Assembly: GCA_963920575.1 (NCBI GenBank)
Contig: OY986975.1
Coordinates: forward strand, 19,623,897 to 19,687,896
DNA: 64,000 nucleotides
Direction: 5' to 3'
Source: Narthecium ossifragum
Lineage: Eukaryota > Streptophyta > Magnoliopsida > Dioscoreales > Nartheciaceae
Positions 1 through 11,200 of this stretch are shown here, piece by piece (position 1 is the first letter of the stretch; every line of letters starts with the position of its first letter). The position numbers and the translations under genes are program-made. The notes beneath the pieces are model-generated. The model searched no databases, was not told where the DNA came from, and saw nothing but the letters and a program-made list of their open reading frames with translations.

Positions 1-189
1 ACACCGGCTTTATAGGGGGTCAAAATATTAAACAGTGAGTTACTGAGTTCACATGCTTCAAACCCACTTCCTAAAGTTCACTTCTTTTTTCCTTTCTAGA
101 GTTGAGCCGGAACTAAAATGCCGTCGAAGCGACCACATGCTAGGATCTATAGGAGGGGGTCTCTGAAGACTACCCTCATTACAGAAATT

Positions 190-590
190 AGGCCCGGTTC
201 TTACTCCCCTGGCTAAAAGAACAGGAGGAGCATTACATTCCCTAGGAATAATACTAACAAGGAAATCAGAAAATTACCCAACATTCCACCAAATCTGATG
301 TAGGATTTGAACACAGCCTGCAACAGAAGGTATACGACCCTTAATCATATTGACAACAAAACTTAGTCACTCTCGATAAGCAAATGATGTATGCCCTTCC
401 GTTTTCCTTCAATCATGGCAAAATGAATAGTTTGGAGTTCACCTTGTAGAATTGAGTCAACAAATGAAATTGAGGATTCCTCCCATATTTCTTCCCCCAT
501 CTCATTTCAACATATCGCACCCATACCCACAACTCTACCATGGATACCCATGGAAGCATCAACCTAGATAGTATGACCAGCCAAGCCATC
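190..590 (-). pseudogene. LINE RNase H domain remnant
   Basis: Reading the minus strand from about 575 downwards gives a VDAS start, then a GELQTIHFAM segment and an LLIESD segment. These are the spacing and residues (Asp, Glu, Asp) of the plant RNase H-like domain at the 3' end of L1-type LINEs. An in-frame stop follows the glycine-rich start and another follows IESD, so it cannot be functional. Confidence 0.6.
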
Positions 591-799
591 TGATGGACAA
601 CCTGGAACTTTTTATGCTCATTGATCAATATATACTCACGTACCTGCCAGCAAATGGTGCGGATTAAATCATTAATGCTCGAGGCTTCACCTTCATCATA
701 AAGAGCTGAGCATATGTTCTTCCATACGAGCCAAAGGGTGTATCCCAAAACTGATTTGATAAGCCTGTTTCCTCCATTACCTTCGGTCTTTTGAATGTA

Positions 800-1184
800 A
801 TCAAAGCAGAAATCCAAATCGAGAATAGAAATATCAATATCAGAGTGAAGAAGGACATGTGCCCTTATTTGTCTAACTTTAGAGCATCCAAAGAAAATAT
901 GATTGAGGTCTTACTCCTCCAATTTGCAAGTCATATCGCTAACAAGTCTCAAACTCCAAAGAGATGTTAAGTGGGGCAATTTTCACATGAGCAAGCTTCC
1001 ATAAGAAATATTTGATCTGAGGTCCAGCATGTAATTTCCAAATATTCCACCATAGGCTTAGATGATCAATGTGTGTACCTTGTCGCTCATGGAGGAAATT
1101 GTAGCAAGAAGATGTAGAAACAACACCAGAAGGTTCCCAAATCCTTCTAGGTCCTTCACAATCTTCAGGGCTACATATCTGCAA
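800..1184 (-). pseudogene. LINE zf-RVT (zinc-binding, RT-associated) region
   Basis: The minus-strand frame 1184-939 reads ...SSCYNFLHERQG...LWWNIWKLHAGPQIKYFLWKLAH..., the usual S-x-Y-x-L / W-x-W-K-L / K-x-F-LW-x-L-H pattern of the zf-RVT domain. In other frames it continues to an HIFFGC segment near 870. It lies between the RT and RNase H parts of the LINE. Frameshifts and stops break it. Confidence 0.6.
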
Positions 1185-1385
1185 GTCTTTGATCTCTTAA
1201 GTCATGGTTGGGTGAAAGTATTGCAACAGAAGATCGTTATTCCAGGAAGCATCCCCATTTAGAAAGCAGCAAACATCCACTTTAGACAAGCAATCATCCA
1301 CCTGGAACATGTATTGGTTCCATCGAAATGGGCCATCAATTCACCATTCATCAAAAGCATTAGCATGGGAATTCAATCCAATCTG

Positions 1386-1646
1386 CTAGCGCAGGCCTTG
1401 TCTTAGCAATCCAGCAGCGGATGAAACTGATCTCCAGAGGGAAGAACACTTTGCAGGAGGTGTGATAGGTGGCAACCTAGATGAGAAATGGTACTTGGCA
1501 CGAAGCGCAAAGGTCTGGATGGAATTCCTTTCAAGAAAAGCTCGGGATACACTCTTCATTCTAAGGGCTTGTTGCCAAAGAGAAAGATCTTTAATTCCCA
1601 ATCCTCCCACAGTAACTGGGACTTGAATAGCAATCATAACATACAC
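1386..1646 (-). pseudogene. LINE ORF2 segment between RT and zf-RVT
   Basis: The minus frame contains GGLGIKDLSLWQQALRMK, typical of the stretch after the RT in plant LINE ORF2 ('GGLGI+nl...N.AL..KW'). It links the RT part to the zf-RVT part. It is open for 86 codons only and lies in a different frame from its neighbours. Confidence 0.6.
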
Positions 1647-1729
1647 GGGTAAAGTTTGGAGAACGGACTGGACCTATATCTGCTATTTTGAGGCTTGCCA
1701 AGAGTGCGGTTTAGACTGGACATCTTCAA

Positions 1730-2680
1730 TCAGAAATTGAAGTCTGACACCTTGAGGCGTTGGACATTGAGTGGAACACCAAGGTATCTCCAAGTGGATA
1801 GTTTTTCAACAAAGCCAAGATACTGAGAGACCCGCTTTCTTCGTCTATTTGAAGTCTTTGGTGAAAATTTAACTGTTGATTTGTCTGGATTGGCTTCAAG
1901 CCCCAAGAGTTGCTTAAACACCTCAAGAACATTTATCATCTTCTGAAAGAGGCAGTCGTCAGCAAACAAGACATAGTCAACCTTGACGGCTCGTCTACCA
2001 TAGACAACACCTTCTAGGAATAGCAGTGATTGACGAAGCAGCTCAATTAACACTTTTTGCACTAGAATGAAAATATATGGGGAGATAGGGTCCCCTTGCC
2101 TCATGCCTCTGTGAGATTTGAAGTAACCCATAACGTAGCCATTGATGAGAAGAGAAAATCTTGCAATAGATAAGCATTCAAGCACCCAAGAAATTCATCT
2201 CTCCGGAAAAGCCATGCTTTGGAGCACTCTTTTTATAAAAGCCCAACTAAAAGAATCAAAGGTAAAACGCAAATCCACTTTAACAGCCATCAAAGGTTTG
2301 GAAGGAGGGGCTGTTCGAATTGAATGCATCAACTCATGTGCTACTCCAATGTTGACAAAAATAGATCGTCCACTGACAAAAGCTAATTGCTCCTTACTAA
2401 TTAGATCTGAGAGGAAAGGTTTCAAATAGCTAGCAAGGATGGAAGTAACAAGCTTATAGACTGCGTTACAAAGACTGATTGATCTAAAATCATGAACCTT
2501 CCTTGGATTTGGACATTTGGAAATGAGAGTAATGGAGGTGTCGTTCCATCCGGGAGGGAGATGGCCAGATTGAAATAAGTTTTGGATTAGATATACCATA
2601 TCATGTCCAACAATGTCCCGGTGGGTCAAGAAAAATTCAGATGGCAGTCCATCAGGGCATGGAGACTTTCCTCTTCCCAA
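1730..2680 (-). pseudogene. LINE reverse transcriptase (two frames)
   Basis: Frame 2680-2195 starts with the KSPCPDGLPSEFF motif (usually KSPGPDG), then LISKCPNPRKVHDFRSISLC and a VDLRFTFD block that matches the first catalytic aspartate motif. A frame change follows, and 2185-1730 carries GMRQGDPISPYIF and the catalytic FADD box (YVLFADDCLF). These are RT motifs of the L1 superfamily. The frame break near 2190 and the absence of an intact endonuclease domain show a dead copy. Confidence 0.85.
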
Positions 2681-3411
2681 TCCCTTAATAATACAACATT
2701 AATTTTCTCAGCATTCACCTTTTGTACTAGGGCATTCATTAGGTGCCTCGTCCCCCAACGTAGCATTAAGGGCATCAAGACCACCCTGATGGAAATCCTT
2801 GAGCACACCCAGATCCGGCTCCACATCACCCAAAACCCTTTCACCATTGCAAGGATCCAATTGTCTACCAGGATCCGCTGGACAACACCCTTTTGGCACA
2901 ACCAGCGGCCCTGGTCGGTTGCCTTACGCGTGATCTCGAGCATACCATCTAGCTTCAACAAAAGAGAGGGAGGAGAGATCACCGGCATGGTCGATGAAAG
3001 AGCTCACACTCCCTAAAGCTGAGAAATGGTTCGCTCCATTCAAAGCCTCATTTGAACCACCCGAGCCAACACGTTTCCAGGCCATGGTGCTAGATGGACG
3101 CTTGTTAAGATTCCCATACTCCGAGCTTGATGAATGAGTGGGCGCCTTGCCATGGGTTACCCCATCCTGGTGTTTTGGCTCGAATCTAGTCTCTCAAATC
3201 TTCTCAAAAAACGCCAACGGTCTCACACCCTAAGTAGCCCTTTGCGCAAGAAAAACCACTGGTGGGTGACTTTTCGCAGTCCCTTGGGGGACAGGGTATG
3301 CTACACTCTACTTGGTGGGCCCATTAACATGTGGTGTATGAGTGGTCACGCCATATTTGTCGTTTTGCAGACAGTTGGACGGCTCAACAAGGCCTCGAAC
3401 GCCAGGATCAT

Positions 3412-4039
3412 GAATTTTTTGCATTTTAGTATCCTTAAATTTTATTTTTGCCGAATTAATACATTTGTCCTATTTTTTTGCAACTTAATACCCCATGGAC
3501 ATGGAAAACCCCATCTCACCCCTCACTTAACCCATGCCCATATGACACCACATACATGCCATGCCCTGCCACATGACGTGGCATGTCATGTATGTTATAA
3601 TAATAACGCTCAATGGCAGCCAAATGGAGAGGAGAGCAAGGTGGCATGGCAATGCTTGTGCAGCAAGTACTCCAACAGCTGCTACACCTGCAACTAGCCA
3701 TGAGTCTGGCAAGGGTTTCGGTGGAGAGGAGAGCAAGGTGGCCATGAACCTCCAGTGGCAGCCAAATAGAGATCATGGGAACATGGGTTTGGATTCAGGC
3801 AGAGATAATTACTAGGCTGGGGTTGGTTCTTCTTGGCATGGCCTTGTTAACAGCTCCCTCATGTAGAGAGAGAGAGAGAGAGAGAGAGGTAGCAGTGGCT
3901 ATCTGATGTTGTCTCTAATTAGCTCTCTATCTCCAGGGTGGTCATGTCTAAAGTTTCCCTATTTGGAAAACTTAAGTCTTTCTTCTTCTTTTGTTTCATG
4001 TGTTAGTTCTACGCGTACTTAATGTACTTAATGTAGTAC
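3412..4039. repeat. Left terminal inverted repeat of the MULE
   Basis: About 628 bp, matched in reverse complement by 5807-6438. It contains a GA microsatellite (about 3868-3888). The long 'ORFs' inside it recur in mirror image in the other TIR and are not genes. The inner edge already contains the CTACGCGTACTTAATG motif that forms the internal array. Confidence 0.85.
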
Positions 4040-5186
4040 ATGAGGGCGCCGCTTTCTCCTTCTCCAAAACATCCTCTCGGAAGGACACACTTCGCGGTGT
4101 CTTCATGATTGAAGGTGTCCGTGACTTCGCTTTGAGCCTTTCAATTTCTTGTTCGGCTTCAGCGAGCCGCGTATTCGTTGCCGCCAATTTGAATCTCAAT
4201 TTATTGTTCTGGATGTTTATCGTCCTCACAGCATCGTCCTGGGCCACAATCCTCCGAGTCAATGTATCGACGTCCGATCTCAGCTGGAGACAAGAGTGGG
4301 GAAAAAAAATGTTAAGTGCGCACGAAAAATACTTGTCAAACAACACGAGTATAATAAGACACAAACACGTGTATTACTAAAAGTAAAGACACGTACAATA
4401 GATCAAAAAAACGCGTATTTATACTAATAAACACGTGTATTATAGCTAATAAAGACGCGTATTAGTAATATTAAACACAAGTATGATAGATCAAAACTAC
4501 GCGTACTTATACTAATAAACACGAGTATAATAGCTCTAAAACACGCATATTTTGAGTAAAAAACACGAGTATATTAGATTTTCATGCATAAAAACTTAAC
4601 AGTTACCGAGTATCACACGTAATTAAATCTAACGACGAGTAATATCGATTATAACGACGTACCTCAGCCAGCTTAGTCTCAATTTTTGGGCTGGCATGGG
4701 CATTCTCGGTCGACCGCGACATGGTCATGAATTGAACACACCTAGGGGGTGCGTCTTCACGAGAGGACAGTGCATCAGAAGTCCCAGCCACCATTGTATG
4801 TCTTCGTGGTTGCTCGGCTTGCGTGGAATGCCTCAGATACAAGGTCCATTCCACATCGATGTAAACAATCTGGAAATTATAGAAAACCAACAGTTGGTTA
4901 GTAGACATTCCAAACTAGACGACCATAAAGAAATCCGAACAATATTTTAGCTCGACATTACCCGTGTAGTCGTTCCTTGCGTAACAGTGTCGGTGAGGTT
5001 CTTTCTCCTCACCAGCTGTAAATGACCCCACCTCATCATGCGTGGGATACTGTCCGTGACGGTTGGTGCCCTGCAACCGATAATCTCATAATACCATATG
5101 AGCAGAACAGCAGTGCACCCACAGACATAAGTACATGCCCTTTTACTAATTTCACTCGTCTTTGACTCCGGTAAGCCCTTGTTCAT
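3996..5186 (-). pseudogene. Spliced coding region carried inside the MULE (coiled-coil, unrecognised)
   Basis: Three minus-strand blocks look like exons. The first, about 5186-4970, has a hydrophobic LLIWYYEIIG stretch then PRMMRWG. The second is about 4871-4662: intron end TTTCCAG before IVYIDVEW, donor GAG/GTACGT. The third, about 4290-3996, has acceptor CTCCAG and encodes a heptad-rich coiled coil with LRSDVDTLTRR and AEAEQEIERLKAK. The joins keep one frame. The first block resembles the DUF1985/plant-mobile-domain type of protein often carried by plant MULEs, but I am not sure. Start and any upstream exons are not visible. Confidence 0.4.
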
Positions 5187-5835
5187 CCCGACTTAATTCT
5201 TTTAATTTTAATTTTTTAATTTTTTTTTTTGGCACAAGGCGGTGTGTTCTCCTCTCATCTATTGTGGAAAAAATAAATACCATTATTTTCGTCCCCATAT
5301 CCTACATAATGTTTTGCGCTAAGAAATGTAGCATTCACATACGTACTTTTTGTTCTTTCTAAGTGTCTTTTTGGTGTTTTCTATGCGCTCTTGTTTATAC
5401 GCGTACTTATGGTTGTTTCTACACGTACTTATGGTTGTTTCTACACGTTGTAAAGGTCTTTTATACGCGCTATTCACTAGTTTTTACGCGTACTTTGTCT
5501 CTTTTAAGTAATACGCGTGTAGGACGTGCAAGAACTAGACTAAGTACGAGTAGGAGCTATATTAAGTACGCGCAAGAACTACATTAAGTACGCGTATAAA
5601 ATACATTAATTACGCGTAGGAACGACATTAAGTACGCGTAATAACTACATTAAGTACGCGTAAGAAAGTGCGCGCGGGTTACCTTTTTACCCTTCATCCT
5701 CCGGTGTTAGGGCATTGAGCGATATCTCAGGACGCGCAAGAACTACACTAAGTACGAGTAGGAGCTATATTAAGTACGTCCAAGAACTACATTAAGTACG
5801 CGTAGGTACTACATTAAGTACATTAAGTACGCATA
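4320..5835. repeat. Degenerate ACGCGTA / TTAAGTACGCG repeat array in the MULE
   Basis: Around 4320-4620 units of the type ACACGAGTATAATAG alternate. Around 5395-5835 units of the type TACATTAAGTACGCGTA, with a ~20-24 bp spacing, recur many times in both polarities. The array flanks the internal exons on both sides and merges into the TIR inner ends. Confidence 0.7.
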
Positions 5836-6438
5836 GAACTAACACCGGAAACAAAAGAAGAAGAAAGACCTAAGTTTTCCAAATAGGGAAACTTTAGACA
5901 TGACCACCCTGGAGATAGAGAGCTAATTAGAGACAACATCAGATAGTATACCACTGCTACCCCTCTCTCTCTCTCTCTCTCTCTCTACATGAGGGAGCTG
6001 TTAACAAGGCCATGCCAAGAAGAACCAACCCAGCCCAGTAATTATCTCTGCCTGAATCCAAACCCATGTTCCCATGATCTCCATTTGGCTGCCACTGGAG
6101 GTTCATGACCACCTTGCTCTCCTCTCCACCTAAACCCTTGCCAGACCCATGGCTAGTTGCAGGTGTAGCAGCTGTTGGAGTACTTGCTGCACAAGCATTG
6201 CCATGCCACCTTGCTCTCCTCTCCATTTGGCTGCCATTGAGCGTTATTATTATAACATACATGTCATGCCACGTCATGTGGCAGGGCATGGCATGTATGT
6301 GGTGTTATATGGGCATGGGTTAAGTGAGGGGTAAGATGGGGTTTTTCATGTCCATGGGATATTAAGTTGCAAAAAAACAGGACAAAGGTATTAAACCGGC
6401 AAAAGTAAAATTTAAGGGTACTAAAATGCAAAAAATTC
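5807..6438. repeat. Right terminal inverted repeat of the MULE
   Basis: About 632 bp, the inverse of 3412-4039, with the same CT/GA microsatellite at 5963-5988 and the same terminal sequence. Scattered substitutions between the two TIRs point to an old insertion. Confidence 0.85.
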
Positions 6439-6447
6439 CCATAATCA

Positions 6448-7568
6448 TCGTCTTCCTCTCTCCATCGTTGGGTTGAGTTCGGGGAGCACGTGGGGGAGGA
6501 CACCGGCGACGAGGAGGAATTGTGTGCCAGTCACCACCTTCCTCGCCAGCAGAGGAGACCTTGGAGTGATGGGTTGGAGTAGAAAGATCACCCAGAGGGA
6601 TAGGAGGGACTTCCACCTGAACATCCATGATATCACCCGACGGAGGATGTGGGCTTGTCGCCCTGGGTTAGGACAAAATGGAGCACGGTGACCAAAACAA
6701 TTACATGCTTCGCATATGGTCATATTCTCGTAGATGAATGGTTGCTCGAAACTTTTTGGGCCTCTCCCAATCACTTCCCCAAGCCGCGCCGGAGCAGAGA
6801 TGTCCACTTTAATGCATACACGGGCGTAACGGCTTCGATCAACAAAGGAGGTAGAAGCATCCACCACCAGTACAGGACCAACCTTCTTGACGATCGAGAG
6901 CATAGCTTCCTTTTCAAAAAACTCGAATGGAAGGTTCGACAATCACATCCATACAGGAAACAAATTAAAAGCATTAGCTGTAGGCCGAAAACAATCGCGC
7001 CATTGAATAAGCGATAGGATATTACCGTCAACTATCCATGGCCCGCCGGTGAAGATGCGTGGAAGATCGTCTTCATTGTTGAACTTAAACGCAAACTCAC
7101 CGTCTACTTTGTCCGTTACCAAGAAAGGTTCTCTGGTTCACCATAGGAAGGAGAACCACCGGCGGAGGAAATTAACACCAACACGTCCTCCAACAAAGCG
7201 GTCAAACAACATATTGTTCCGGCTCTCACGGCCTTGGCGTAGGATCTCGAGGTCCACGATAACATGGTCATCACCATACAACCGCCGGATCTTTTGGAGG
7301 ACAGTAGTGAGGATACGGTCATGGACTGGCGCGGGGTGGCTAGCAACCTTGGCCCAAAATTGCCCAGCAACAGGAGGAGAACCTTGACCTTGGCCAAGAG
7401 GAGGCAGAGGTGGTCCATCTGGTGGAGCAGGGGGGTTGGCTATGGGAGGTTGACCCGTGGCCAAGAGGAGGCAGAGGGGGTCCATCTGGTGAAGCAGGGG
7501 GCATGGCTATGGGAGGAACAGAGAGGGCCGGGGGGCGGGGGGGGGGGGGCGGGGGCCTCAGACGCCAT
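6448..7568 (-). pseudogene. LINE ORF1 (DUF4283-like, zinc knuckle) remnant
   Basis: A minus ATG at 7568 opens a proline-rich N-terminus that passes through a C/G homopolymer (about 7528-7550) and changes frame. Frame 7485-7138 carries the conserved ORF1 core, and frame 6942-6445 reads through a CX2CX4HX4C zinc knuckle (CEACNCFGHRAPFC), the hallmark of plant LINE ORF1/gag-like proteins. Within 7400-7520 a ~65-bp segment is duplicated in tandem. The MULE insertion at 6438 cuts the downstream part from ORF2. Confidence 0.65.
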
Positions 7569-7569
7569 G

Positions 7570-8268
7570 GATTACTTCACTTTTCTAGCAATACCAAACT
7601 AGAAAGTGATATCCATCCTATGGAAATCAACTTATACTGAAGTTAGACTTCCCTATTACTCATTCTCCCTCCGCTCTCCAGCGACCAAACAGCCCAGCAG
7701 GGGTGCTAATGGGCTTTTAATCAATCCCTCAATCAAGCTGTACACAATGACCAGAGTACTTGACAAGCGAACACAAAAAGAGAATTCGGACAACTTTAGT
7801 ACTCCATTTTGTCATTACAAACCTTTGCATCAAGATTAGAGAAACTTCGACTTAAAAAAAGAGAGTTATCTGGCCCCAGAGGTTGACAAGAATCTGACAA
7901 ACCATTAGCAAACAAAACCGAATCCATGAAGCTTAGGCGGCTACCAGTATTAATGACCACAAACAAGCAACACAAACAAAGATGGGAGACTAAAACATCA
8001 GTAATATTACGAATACCAACTCCATAGGTACACCAAGCTTAATATGTTAGCCATGAAGAGTAATAGCGACGTGAACTTCATAAAAGTGGCAAACGCAAAA
8101 AAGCTGAAAGCGATTGGAAAGTACTATATTTCAGGCCAACGAACCTGAAATATATCATAGATCAAAGATACATCGATTAGACCTACAACTGATTCTGCCA
8201 AAATGATGATAACTGCATATATGAATTCCTACAACTAGATCCACCGGCAATCATACATTCAGACCTTT
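7570..8268. other. 3' flank of the KH gene
   Basis: This stretch between the LINE and the stop codon of the KH-domain gene (8269) holds no recognisable gene. By position, the part next to 8269 is the 3' UTR of the minus-strand KH gene. Confidence 0.5.
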
Positions 8269-11200
8269 TCACCACTGACCCGCATATCCAGGCTGGGGGG
8301 ACAAACTCTTTGCATAGCCGGCAGGTGCAGCTGGTGCAGCATAACCTGCTTGGGGAGGAGGCATTGTCTGTTCATAACCTGCAACATTTGAAGGTGGCTG
8401 GGTGTACCCAGGCTGACCATACGCTGCCTGAGCACCAACAGGAGCTTGAGCAGCAGGGTAACCAGAGCTTTGGACATTATTACCATAAGCCCCATCAGCG
8501 TGAGCCCCTTGGTAATAATTCCCATTGCTTTGAACTGACGGGTCAGCATAGGCTGGCTGTGACGATGGATATTGTCCATAACCACCGGATGGCACTCCCT
8601 GTTGTCCGTAAGCAGGCACTGGCTGCCCACCTTGACCATAAGATGGCGCAACCTGACCACCATGTTGAGAATAGCCAGCTGGAGGTTGGTTGTAACCTTC
8701 CATTGTACCCGCAGCTGCCCCATAAGATTGTCCATAAGGCGCTTGCTGTGATGGAGCGCTCGAGCCGTAAGGATATGATTGTGGTGCAGGTCCTGATCCA
8801 TATGAGGTTGGTTGAGGCCCTTGGTACATAGGATCTCCTGGCTGACTAGCCCTAGGTGGCCCATAAGATTGTGGGGGCCCCTGAGGAGGAGCACCATAAC
8901 CTGACTTGCCATAAGGCTGCTGTTGGGCATAACCTGTCTGATGTGTTGCCATTTGCTGAGCATAACCACCAGGCTGTGAGCTCATACTCTGTTGTCCATA
9001 GTACTGCTGACTCGGTGCTTGGGTATCATACTTTGGTTCATCATAGCCATGTCCATAGCTTTGTGGGGCAGCTGATTGTGCATATGGACCTGCCTGTCCA
9101 TATCCTGGACCTTGCGACTGCCCATAGTTGTAACTCCCTGGAGCTGCAGTAGACATTTGTGCTGAGGGAGGCATAGCGTTAGCTGAATGTGCGTCAATTG
9201 GCTGTCCTTGTCCATAATAGTCATACCCACCTGTTTGAGGAGCATTCTGCATTGGTGCACCAGGCCTCTGTTCCCAGCCCGTGCCAAAGGCGCTCCTTGG
9301 GGGAGGCTGCTGGGAGTAGCCGCCATATTGTTGTGAAGGATATTGCGCTGCCTGAGGTGGATATGTACCTCGTTGTGGGTAATCATAGCCTGTAGTTTGT
9401 TGGGACTGAGGCACACGTGGCCCCCACTGAGGAAGTGGGGTGGCCCCACGTGGACGAAAGCTTTGCTGGCTGTATAGACCTGACAATTGTGATTGCCTGG
9501 TTGGAACCTGATCAAAAAGAAGTTTCACAGGATTATTACGCACATGCAGCCAGTGATACTTTACTCCACAGCACTTGCAGGTATCCCCGTTATTCAACAT
9601 TAGGAAGCAAAGCAAATACACGAGGATGCAAGAATCATTGCACACGACAACGAAAAGTATAAATGCAACTAGTAAAGCAAAAGCTGCAAAACAATTTAGA
9701 TTGAATGAACAATAAGAATAGATCCTTGACAAAGCCAGTTTAGAATAGAGAATATAAAAGAGAAACGGCAATAAAAGGAGATGACTTGCAGTTAATGTAA
9801 AGCAATGAGATAATGTGAATGACAGAATTAATCATATGTCCATCCAAAATTAGAAAACTGGTATAAAAGATAGGACTTTCAGTAAAAAACTGAAAACTGT
9901 GATGATCTAAACAAAAAGAAAATGGCTTCCATTCTGAACAGAAGCTGCATGATTTCCAGAAGTAGTTTAGACTAACCATTACAACATATAACTCATAAGA
10001 TACAATGGAAAGATGAAATCAATGAATTTCTCAATCAATCCAATGGCAAGATGAGAACATCAGAACACAGCACATAGGTAAGAAACATAAGGCCAAGTTA
10101 TAATCAAAAGCTCATGGATAAAACAAATCTACAACCACACTGGACAAGAACAGCTTAGAAACTTTGTAGAATTTCATCGTTCAGCAAGCACGTTTTAATT
10201 TCTAACAGTATAAACCACACAAAAAATTGTTATTTACTAATGCTTTCAAATTAGAGTTAATATTAAGCACTACAAAAATAAGACAGGATTCGTAAGCGTT
10301 GACTAAATTAACAACCATCAATATGAGTAAGCTAAACACTAAGGTAGCCTTAAGAAGTCAACAACAGTTTGACAAACTGCAACAAGCTCATTATGGATGT
10401 TAATGAACACAAACACTTCACGCTCTCTTTCCGGATCTGGAAGGCACAAAACTAGAATATGGCTGAAGGAAACAGTAATAAGAGTTAGATAAAAACTAAG
10501 GTCCACACTACTACATAAGCCCCCATTTGGTTCGGAGTTAGGGTTAAAGGGGGTTAAGGGGAATATGGGGTTAGAAAAGGTCGGGGTAAGAAATGGGGGT
10601 AAGAAAAAGTAGAGATGAATGGGACAGGTGGAACAGTAGTAATCCCGTAATCATTGTTTTGGTGTTTGGTGAAAAAATAGGGATAAAGTGGGGGTTAACT
10701 CCCTTAACCCTGTTGCCAAACAAGGGCTTAAGGTTTTAAAGCTTGCCTGACCAAGCGGAACCAATCTGTCAGAACCAGAAGTCTGAATCCTGACTTGAAT
10801 TGAAACTTATGAAAGACCTATGATGATAAACCTTTGAAAAGAAGGCTATCAGGAACACAAAAGGGGAGAAAGAAAACATACAACTGGGAAATTTATGTAG
10901 GTCTACACTGACATATAATTGACTGACACATCATGAAGGATCAAAGGAAGAATTTCCACATTAAGCAAACTGATTTCACCAGCTGGGTTGTTCAGAACAT
11001 GAATTGGACAGCTTCTAGATGATAGCATCAGTGTCTTAAAGTATCAATTACTAGCACAACATAATTGACTGTCAGCATAAGCTGCATTCCAGGACGAAAA
11101 GAGACTATTGAGTGGAACGCATCATTTCATGAATACATTGCAGCAACCACAATGAAATTAGTAACTTCAACCTGTGGAGCACATGATGCATTTGAAGCAA

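Larger units (their letters stand above)
3412..6438. mobile_element. Mutator-like element (MULE) with long TIRs, inserted in the LINE
   Basis: The ends 3412-4039 and 5807-6438 are long inverted copies of each other, starting GAATTTTTTGCATTTTAGTA on each end. Flanks 3402-3411 (CCAGGATCAT) and 6439-6448 (CCATAATCAT) agree at 8 of 10 positions, fitting a 9-10 bp target-site duplication that has aged. LINE ORF1 lies on the right and ORF2 on the left, so the insertion split the LINE. No MuDR transposase was seen. The interior holds a minus-strand spliced coding region and an array of ACGCGTA-type repeats. Confidence 0.8.
1..7568 (-). mobile_element. Decayed LINE (L1-type non-LTR retrotransposon), interrupted by a MULE
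   Basis: On the minus strand the order of domains is ORF1 with a CCHC-type knuckle (about 7568-6448), reverse transcriptase (2680-1730), zf-RVT zinc-binding region (about 1184-800) and an RNase H domain (about 590-190). This is the order of plant L1-type elements with an RNase H domain. All frames are broken by stops and shifts, so the copy is dead. The apurinic endonuclease domain expected between ORF1 and RT is not recognisable, and too little sequence remains for it once the inserted MULE (3412-6438) is taken out. The left end may lie outside the window, and no poly(A) tail or target-site duplication was identified. The right limit is the presumed ORF1 start. Confidence 0.8.

Noticed and set aside
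3561..3815. Open frame repeated at 5957-6289 on the other strand
   Set aside because: It is the same TIR sequence read twice; no gene.
8259..8969. 236-codon minus frame overlapping the KH tail exon
   Set aside because: Alternative frame of a repetitive coding region; the other frame continues the KH protein and has the family composition.
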